The translations under genes and the position numbers were made by a program. From JBFHDX01 sp041584475 (GTDB taxonomy: Bacteria; Pseudomonadota; Alphaproteobacteria; UBA8366; JADFVY01), in the NCBI GenBank assembly GCA_041584475.1, contig JBFHDX010000073.1:1-19179 (forward strand): a stretch of DNA of 19,179 nucleotides. Reading direction: 5' to 3'. Positions 13,784 to 19,179 of this stretch are shown here, piece by piece (position 1 is the stretch's first letter; every line of letters begins with the position of its first letter). The notes beneath the pieces are model-generated. The model was not told where the DNA came from, did not search any database, and was given only the letters and a program-made list of their open reading frames with translations.

Positions 13784-16528
13784 CTACTGTCCCAACCGCT
13801 CGAGGATGGCGGGCACGTGAACCTGGTCCGACTTGTAGTTGCCGGTCAGCGTGTACATGACCAGGTTGACGCCGAACCGATACGCCATCTCGCGCTGCGC
13901 CTCGCCGCCGGGGACGGCGGCGAACATCGGCAGGCCGGACGGGTCGACGGCCCAGGCGGCGGCCCAGTCGTTGCCGCCCACGATCACCCGCGAGACGCCG
14001 TCGTTGACGCGCTCGCCCGGCTGCTCGACCCAGACGCTGCCGCCGGCCCAGCGGCCGGGGAAATCCTGCGTCAGATAGAAGGCCTTGGTGAGCACGTGGT
14101 CCACCGGCACCGGCAGCAGGCGCGGAATGTCGAGGCCGCGGGCGAGCACGCGAAGGTGCTGCTCGCCCGGTCCCGGGCCGATGCCGCCGCGGTTGCCGTC
14201 GCGCGTGTCGAAGAGGATCGTGCCGCCGTTCTCCAGATAAGCGTTGAGCCGCTCCGCCGTCTGCGGCGCCAGTGGCGGCTGATCAGGGCTGATCGGCCAG
14301 TACAGCAGCGGGAAGAAGGCGAGCTCGTCGCTCGCCGGGTCGACGCCGACCGGCGCCGTCGCCTCGACCGCCGTGCGTCGGTTGAGGATCAGCGTCAGCC
14401 CGTCGAGGCCGGCGCGGCTGACCGAATCCAGGCTCTCGACGCCGGTGACGACATAGGCCAGCCGTGTCGACTGCGTCGCTTCGAGCGCGAAGGCGTCGGC
14501 ATCCCGCGCGGTCTGCGCGGCGCCGTCCGACACGCGCAGCGTCAGCGCCGCCGCGACCAGCAGCGGCAGCGCCGCGGCGGTCGCCGCGGCCCGGCGCACG
14601 ACGCGGCCCGACAGGCTGCGCAACGCGATGGTGGCAAGCGAATCGATCAGCAGTAGGACGAGCGCGGCGGCCAGCAGCCAGGGCTTGAGGTTGAGCTCGG
14701 TCGCCACCGCGTACGGCGTCGCCGCCACGCCCTCGGGCAGCGCCAGCGGCGCCAGCGTTCCGACCGCCGGACCGAGGTTCAGCGCGCGCCGCGAGCGGTC
14801 GGTTCCGTAATAGCCGGGCGGCGTGCGCGGCCCCGGTCGCGCGTCGTCGAACGCGGCCGACTCGAGCGGCACCGCCGCCGCCGGCGGCGCCGTCAGACGG
14901 CCGTGCCCGTCGAGGACTTCGAGCGGCGGCAGCGGCCGCGTACCGGTCTGTTCGGCGTCGACGCCGACGCTCATCGCGACGGTCCGCTCGAGCATGCGGA
15001 CGAACAGGCCCGACAGCGCCAGGTTCGACCAGTCGGGATTGGCGGTCGTGTGGACGAGCACCAGCCAGCCCTCGTCGCGCCGCTCCGCGGTCACCAGCGG
15101 CGTGCCGTCCTGGAGCCGCGCCCATGTCTTCGCCGGCAGGTCGAGCGACGGCTCGGCCAGCACCTGGCGGGCGACGCGAACGTCCGCCGGAATGTCGACG
15201 CCGTGATAGGGGCTGTCCTCGCCGAACGGCGCCAGCCGCGCCGGCTCCGTCCACAGCAGGGCACCGCCCAGCGTGCGGCCGCCGCTGCGCAGCGTGACCG
15301 GTACCAGTCCGTCGCCGCCGGCCTCCGACAGCCGCGGCCCGGCAAACCGCAGGACCAGTCCGCCGCGCCGCACCCAGCGGTCGAGCGCCTCGATCTGCGT
15401 CGAGACCAGCGGCTGGCCGTCGGGCACGATGATCGCGGCGCGATTGGCGGCGATCAGCGCGTCGAGCGAGCCGCGCCGAATATCGCCGTAGGGCTCGAGG
15501 GCGCGCTCGATATAGTAGAGCTCGTCGAGCAGCGACAGGTCGGCGTCGAGGGGACTCGTCGACACCAGGCCCACCGGGCGGCGGCGCCACCGCTCATCGA
15601 GCAGGACGACCGAAGCCGCGGTTCCGCCGTTCTCCACCTCGATGCGGACCGCCTCGTTGCGCAGCTCGACGGGCACGTCGAACGTCGCTGCCGCCGTGTC
15701 CGCGCCGCGCTCGAAGAGCACCGTCTCGCCGCCGAGAACCCGCCCGTCGTCCCCGATCAGGCGGACGCGCGCGCTCTGCTGCGGTCCGCCATGGGCGCGC
15801 CGCAGCGTCGCCGTCAGGTCGACGGCACCGGTCGCGGGCGGCAGCAGGACCGGCGCCAGCGCCTCCGCGCTTTCGACCATGACGCGAAGCTCGCCCATGC
15901 GGCGCAGCCGCTCCACCAGCTGCTCGACCCCGGGTCCGCGCAGGCCGTTGCTGAGCCAGACGGAAAGGCCGATGCTGGTATCACCGAGACGGGTCAGCGA
16001 GGCGGCCGCCGTCTCGCGATCGGTGTTCCACGGCTTCGGCTCGAGCGCGCCCGCGATCGCCCGCGCCTCGGAGGCGTTCAGCAGCCCCGTCGGCTGCGGC
16101 AGGCGGCCGGTCTCGTCGGCGGCGGTCGGCAGCAGGACGACCGGGCGCTCGTCACGCGCCGCGCGGTCGATCAGCGCCAGCATGGTCTGGCGCCGGATGT
16201 CCCAGTCCCTGGCCGCCGCCCACCCGTCGTCGACGACGAGCAGCATCGCCCCATCACCGCGCTGGGCGGCTCCGGGATTCAGCAGCGGCTGCGCCAGCGC
16301 GAGGATTAGCACGGTCGCCATCGCCAGGCGCAGCAGCACCAGCCAGAGCGGCGCGGACGCCGGCGTCTCCTCGTCGGAACGCAGGCCGAACAGCAACCGT
16401 ATCGGCGGAAACCGCACGATGCGCGGCATCGGCGGCGTGATCCGCAGCAGCCACCACAGGGCGGGCAGCAGCAGCAGCGCCAGCAGCATGGCCGGGGTGG
16501 CAAAGGCGATGGGGCCAAGCTCGAGCAT
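13784..16528 (-). CDS. DUF4159 protein with N-terminal BatA domain
   Basis: The 914-residue predicted inner-membrane protein begins with the BatA-type N-terminus: helix 1 at about 9-30 (PAMLLALLLLPALWWLL), the PPIRLLFGL motif, and helix 2 at about 61-83 ending ALAQPLLNP. A VWA-like region follows, but its metal-site position reads LVVDDGWAA (97-105), so the D-x-S-x-S motif is lost. Transmembrane segments recur near 614-637 and 647-664. The C-terminal DUF4159 domain (about 688-905) shows RLAYVVTGVESLDSVSRAGLDGL, ELAFFPLLYWPI, LNAYLENGGTILFDTRDG, LLPVPVDHVLTKAFYL and FGVNLVMYTLTGNYKSDQVH. Members are co-encoded with MoxR and DUF58 proteins in alphaproteobacteria; molecular function is unknown. 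The start lies 8 bases after the DUF58 stop with a modest TAGGT ribosome-binding site. Confidence 0.9.
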   Translation of the reverse strand: MLELGPIAFATPAMLLALLLLPALWWLLRITPPMPRIVRFPPIRLLFGLRSDEETPASAPLWLVLLRLAMATVLILALAQPLLNPGAAQRGDGAMLLVVDDGWAAARDWDIRRQTMLALIDRAARDERPVVLLPTAADETGRLPQPTGLLNASEARAIAGALEPKPWNTDRETAAASLTRLGDTSIGLSVWLSNGLRGPGVEQLVERLRRMGELRVMVESAEALAPVLLPPATGAVDLTATLRRAHGGPQQSARVRLIGDDGRVLGGETVLFERGADTAAATFDVPVELRNEAVRIEVENGGTAASVVLLDERWRRRPVGLVSTSPLDADLSLLDELYYIERALEPYGDIRRGSLDALIAANRAAIIVPDGQPLVSTQIEALDRWVRRGGLVLRFAGPRLSEAGGDGLVPVTLRSGGRTLGGALLWTEPARLAPFGEDSPYHGVDIPADVRVARQVLAEPSLDLPAKTWARLQDGTPLVTAERRDEGWLVLVHTTANPDWSNLALSGLFVRMLERTVAMSVGVDAEQTGTRPLPPLEVLDGHGRLTAPPAAAVPLESAAFDDARPGPRTPPGYYGTDRSRRALNLGPAVGTLAPLALPEGVAATPYAVATELNLKPWLLAAALVLLLIDSLATIALRSLSGRVVRRAAATAAALPLLVAAALTLRVSDGAAQTARDADAFALEATQSTRLAYVVTGVESLDSVSRAGLDGLTLILNRRTAVEATAPVGVDPASDELAFFPLLYWPISPDQPPLAPQTAERLNAYLENGGTILFDTRDGNRGGIGPGPGEQHLRVLARGLDIPRLLPVPVDHVLTKAFYLTQDFPGRWAGGSVWVEQPGERVNDGVSRVIVGGNDWAAAWAVDPSGLPMFAAVPGGEAQREMAYRFGVNLVMYTLTGNYKSDQVHVPAILERLGQ

Positions 16529-16536
16529 GCAGCGAC

Positions 16537-17439
16537 CTATCTATTCCGTTCGAACATCCCTGCCAGCGACGTGTAGAGCGGCAACAGCGCGGTCTGCGGC
16601 GGGCTGTCGGTGTGGTGCAGGATGAAGCCCCAGCCGGCCTGGCGCGCCAGCGCCCGGATCGCCTCGCGGTGCCGGTCGAGCCGGCGGCGGTAGCCGCTGC
16701 GCACGGCCTCGACGCGGCCGAGCAGCGTATCGCCCTCGTTCTCGAAACCGGCGAACCTGACGCGTCCGGCGAAGGGCAGGCTCTCCTCGGCCGGATCGAG
16801 AATCTGCACCATCTGCCCGCGCACGCCGTGGCCGGCGAACCCGGTGACCATGCTGCGGATGTCCTCGATGTCCGAGAGCAAGTCGCCGATCAGCACGATG
16901 TGGGCCGCCCGCGGCAGCGGCATCGGCGCCGGCAGGCTCGCCGTCGGCTCCTCGTGGCCGAACAGCCAGTCCGCCAGGCGGTTGAAACCGGCCCGACCGG
17001 TCGCCGGCAGCTGTCCGCTGCCGAGCATCGTCACCCGCTCGCCGCCGCGGACCAGCAGCGCAGCCGTCGCCAGCAGCAGGAGCTCGGCGCGTTCCCGTTT
17101 GGTCGAGAGCTCGGCGCCCGACGCGTACTCCATCGACGGCGACCCGTCGCGCCACAGCCACACGCTCTGGGCCGCCTCCCACTCGCGCTCGCGAATGAAG
17201 ACGGCCTGCGTCTTAGCCGATTGCCGCCAGTCGATCGCGCTTGCGGTGTCACCGGGCTGATAGCGTCTGAACTGCCAGAACGATTCACCCTGTCCGACGC
17301 GGCGCCGGCCGTGCACGCCCTGCGCGACCGTCTGCGCCACCCGTTCGGCGGCGACCAGCAGCGGCGGCAGGCCGGCCGAAAGCCGCTCGGCCTCCTGCCG
17401 GCGGCCGAGGGGCGTGCTGCTTGCAGTCGAAGCCCTCAT
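16537..17439 (-). CDS. DUF58 domain protein (VWA-type, partner of MoxR)
   Basis: This predicts 300 residues from the ATG at 17439. That ATG lies 13 bases past the MoxR stop codon, but its Shine-Dalgarno is weak; an upstream TTG at 17481 would overlap moxR by 29 bases and is less likely. The DUF58 signature is clear: GRRRVGQGESFWQFRRYQPGDTASAIDWRQSAK (about 44-76). Then VWLWRDGSPSMEY supplies an intact VWA metal-site motif D-x-S-x-S (Asp98, Ser100, Ser102), and HIVLIGDLLSD gives a later metal-site Asp. No transmembrane segment is evident, so it is probably cytosolic or membrane-associated through its partners. DUF58 proteins act with MoxR AAA+ ATPases as presumed chaperone-type complexes for metal insertion or protein maturation. 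Confidence 0.92.
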   Translation of the reverse strand: MRASTASSTPLGRRQEAERLSAGLPPLLVAAERVAQTVAQGVHGRRRVGQGESFWQFRRYQPGDTASAIDWRQSAKTQAVFIREREWEAAQSVWLWRDGSPSMEYASGAELSTKRERAELLLLATAALLVRGGERVTMLGSGQLPATGRAGFNRLADWLFGHEEPTASLPAPMPLPRAAHIVLIGDLLSDIEDIRSMVTGFAGHGVRGQMVQILDPAEESLPFAGRVRFAGFENEGDTLLGRVEAVRSGYRRRLDRHREAIRALARQAGWGFILHHTDSPPQTALLPLYTSLAGMFERNR

Positions 17440-17452
17440 GCGTGCGGCCGGC

Positions 17453-18484
17453 TCAGCGCAGAGGCTCGACGAGCCGTGCAATGATCTGCTCGATGGTCAC
17501 GCCTTCCGCCCGCGCCGCGAAGTTGAGCGCCATGCGATGACGCAGCACCGGGTCGGCGAGCGCGACGATATCGTCCACCGAGGGGGCGAGCCGGCCATCG
17601 AGGACCGCGCGGGCGCGCGAAGCGAGCATCAGCGCCTGGCTGGCCCGGGGGCCGGGTCCCCATGCGACGTGCGCCTGGACCTCGGGCACGTCGCTGGTCT
17701 CCGGGCGTCCGGCCCGCACCAGCGTGAGGATGGCCTCGGCGACCTTCTCGCCGACCGGGACCTGGCGCACGATGCGCTGCGCGGCGATCAGGCCGGCGCC
17801 GTCGAACACGGCCGGCGGCGTCTCCTCGCTGAGCCCGGTCGTCACCGTCATCATGCGCCGCTCGGCCTCGATTTCCGGGTAGCCGACGTCGATCTCGAGC
17901 AGAAAGCGGTCGAGTTGCGCCTCGGGCAGCGGATAGGTGCCTTCCTGTTCCAGGGGATTCTGCGTCGCCAGGACGTGGAACGGCTGGGGCAGGGGATGAT
18001 AGTGGCCGGCGACCGAGACCCGCCGTTCCTGCATCGCCTGCAGCAGCGCCGACTGGGTGCGCGGGCTGGCACGGTTGATCTCGTCCGCCATCAGCAGCTG
18101 GCAGAACACCGGACCCTTGATGAAGCGGAAGCTGCGCTTGCCGGTCTCCGACTCCTCGAGGACCTCGGAACCGAGAATGTCCGCGGGCATGAGATCGGGC
18201 GTGAACTGCACGCGCCGCTCCTCCAGCCCGAGCACCTGACCGAGGGTCTCGACGAGGCGCGTCTTGCCCAGCCCCGGGACGCCGACGAGCAGCGCATGGC
18301 CACCGGACAGCAGCGTGATCAGGGTTTGCTGGACGATCTCTTCCTGGCCGAATATGACCCGGCCGACGTGACTTCGCGTCGCGACGAGCCACTCTCCCAG
18401 CTGCTCGATCTCGTCAAACAGCTTGCGGGCCTCGGCATCGTTGCCCTGCGGCCGCGCCGCCGGCTTGGTATCCGAACCTTTCAC
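17453..18484 (-). CDS. MoxR-family AAA+ ATPase
   Basis: This predicts 343 residues. The GTG at 18484 is chosen as start because GGAG lies 6 bases upstream; another GTG at 18496 has no such site. Motifs: Walker A GVPGLGKT (68-75), Walker B LLMADEINRASPRTQSALLQAM with the MoxR-specific DEINR, the sensor block LATQNPLEQEGTYPLPEAQLDRF (172-194), and a C-terminal lid domain with WGPGPRASQALMLASRARA and VLRHRMALNF. Length and motifs are complete. MoxR ATPases use ATP hydrolysis to remodel or activate client proteins together with VWA-domain partners, which follow directly downstream. It is the first gene of the four-gene operon and diverges from the DUF1285 gene. Confidence 0.95.
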   Translation of the reverse strand: MKGSDTKPAARPQGNDAEARKLFDEIEQLGEWLVATRSHVGRVIFGQEEIVQQTLITLLSGGHALLVGVPGLGKTRLVETLGQVLGLEERRVQFTPDLMPADILGSEVLEESETGKRSFRFIKGPVFCQLLMADEINRASPRTQSALLQAMQERRVSVAGHYHPLPQPFHVLATQNPLEQEGTYPLPEAQLDRFLLEIDVGYPEIEAERRMMTVTTGLSEETPPAVFDGAGLIAAQRIVRQVPVGEKVAEAILTLVRAGRPETSDVPEVQAHVAWGPGPRASQALMLASRARAVLDGRLAPSVDDIVALADPVLRHRMALNFAARAEGVTIEQIIARLVEPLR

Positions 18485-18552
18485 ACCTATCTCCACAGGT
18501 TACCGTTCACTAACGGGCTCGCGTTAGTAGTATACAGTAATATGGCAAAGCA
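18485..18552. promoter_or_regulatory. Divergent moxR/DUF1285 promoter region with overlapping palindromes
   Basis: The 68 bases between the two starts are AT-richer than the genes. They hold ACTAACG-N6-CGTTAGT (18509-18528), with perfect 7-base arms, and an overlapping CCGTT-CACT-AACGG (18503-18516), so the AACG/CGTT element appears in alternating orientation. On the minus strand TATACT (about 18530-18535) is a fair -10 hexamer toward moxR, and the palindromes would lie just downstream of the start point in the moxR leader. This suits repression by a dimeric regulator; none is encoded in the window next to it. Confidence 0.5.
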
Positions 18553-19131
18553 ATGCCCAGACAACCAAGTCCTTTGACGGAAATGGCCCCGAGAGATCCA
18601 GCGGCCGCCGGGGGCGCAACGCATTTTCCGCCGGTCGCGGCCAACGCCCGCGGCGCGTTTCCGATCCGGATTGCCCGGGACGGCACGTGGCATTACCGGG
18701 GTTCGCCAATCCGGCGCATCGCTCTGACCAAGCTGTTTTCGACCGTTCTGCAGCGCGACGAGGAGGGACGCTTCTGGCTGGCCACGCCCGTCGAGCGCGG
18801 CACGATCGAGGTCGAGGACGCGCCGTTCACGGCGGTCGAACTGGACGCCACCGGCCGCGGCCGGAAGGCGACGATCCGGTTCCGCACAAATCTCGACGAC
18901 TGGATTACCGCGGGACCCGACCACCCGATCCGGGTTGCGCACGATCCGCGAACCGGCGAGCCGTCGCCCTACGTCACGGTGCGCGACCGACTCGAAGCAC
19001 GGATATTGCGGCCGGTATTCTACGCGCTCGTCGACATCGCCGAACCCGTGGAGCGGGACGGCGGTGCGGTGCTTCGGGTCTGGAGCGACGGCGCCGCTTT
19101 CGACCTCGGCACGATCGAGGGGGCCGGCTGA
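18553..19131 (+). CDS. DUF1285 domain protein
   Basis: This predicts 192 residues. The core shows the DUF1285 pattern: FPIRIARDGTWHYRGSPIRRIALTKLFSTVLQRDEEGRFWLATPVERGTIEVEDAPF, then WITAGPDHPIRV, GEPSPYVTVRDRLEARILRPVFYALVDIA and the end VLRVWSDGAAFDLG. It is a small soluble protein of unknown function. A start at 18583 (MAPRDP) would remove ten poorly conserved residues and is also possible; neither start has a strong ribosome-binding site. Its stop overlaps the ATG of the next gene by one base (TGATG), implying translational coupling. In alphaproteobacteria DUF1285 genes often lie between a MoxR operon and a CoA pyrophosphatase gene, as seems to be the case here. Confidence 0.88.
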   Translation: MPRQPSPLTEMAPRDPAAAGGATHFPPVAANARGAFPIRIARDGTWHYRGSPIRRIALTKLFSTVLQRDEEGRFWLATPVERGTIEVEDAPFTAVELDATGRGRKATIRFRTNLDDWITAGPDHPIRVAHDPRTGEPSPYVTVRDRLEARILRPVFYALVDIAEPVERDGGAVLRVWSDGAAFDLGTIEGAG

Positions 19132-19179
19132 TGCGGCGCGAACCGATCGAGGAGCGGCTGGTGCGCGCGATCAGGGAAC
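19131..19179 (+). CDS. Start of a gene coupled to DUF1285, probably NUDIX-type CoA pyrophosphatase (partial)
   Basis: Only 16 codons are visible, reading MRREPIEERLVRAIRE. The ATG overlaps the DUF1285 stop as TGATG, and a G-rich GAGGGGG stands at 19117-19123 as ribosome-binding site. The visible residues are too few for identification. The call of a NUDIX hydrolase (CoA pyrophosphatase) rests on remembered gene order in alphaproteobacteria and is context only. Confidence 0.5.
   Translation, partial: MRREPIEERLVRAIRE

Noticed and set aside
14903..16309. Plus-strand open frame of 468 codons antisense to the DUF4159 gene
   Set aside because: Shadow of the DUF4159 gene, without recognisable motifs.
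1..19179. Search for a defence island, prophage, insertion sequence, CRISPR array or tRNA-linked integration
   Set aside because: No integrase, transposase, regularly spaced direct repeats, tRNA-like cloverleaf or defence effector was seen; gene content is ordinary chromosomal.

Overview
The window is about 19.2 kb of high-GC, densely coding chromosomal DNA. The gene families and one gene order (a MoxR/DUF58/DUF4159 operon divergent from a DUF1285 gene that is followed by a probable NUDIX gene) suggest an alphaproteobacterium, perhaps of Rhodospirillales or Hyphomicrobiales type. This assignment is inferred from gene content only. I found no tRNA, rRNA, CRISPR array, insertion sequence or phage gene. 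I recognise 18 protein genes, two of them cut by the window edges.

Left part (1-4652): a minus-strand acyl-CoA dehydrogenase homologue, cut at its C-terminus, has the sequence features of 3-sulfinopropanoyl-CoA desulfinase. Next come a small plus-strand exported protein, a large minus-strand MscS-type mechanosensitive channel whose stop codon abuts that of the small gene, and a minus-strand lipoprotein of unknown function.

Quinone/catechol module (4831-9040): four minus-strand genes run wrbA (NAD(P)H:quinone oxidoreductase), yqjG (glutathionyl-hydroquinone reductase), a DoxX-family membrane protein and a DODA/YgiD-type extradiol dioxygenase. A LysR-type regulator diverges from wrbA. A 9-bp-arm perfect palindrome with LysR-box geometry lies just before the lysR start. 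The set recalls the E. coli yqjF-yqjG/yhaJ neighbourhood, so it reads as a locus that senses and removes quinones and catechols.

Envelope genes (9205-11594): a predicted exported cytochrome P460-family protein with a CxxCH haem site is followed by a 301-bp gap. That gap holds a 117-bp island of about 29% GC with several inverted repeats. A porin and a tiny lipoprotein follow as a probable two-gene operon.

MoxR operon (11697-18484, minus): transcription order is MoxR AAA+ ATPase, DUF58 protein, DUF4159/BatA membrane protein, and a membrane protein with VWA-like and amidotransferase-like regions. Gaps are only 8-13 bp. It is a relative of the Bat (Bacteroides aerotolerance) type of cluster; its client is unknown. 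The divergent DUF1285 gene and the first codons of an overlapping downstream gene close the window. The moxR/DUF1285 promoter region carries two overlapping palindromes.
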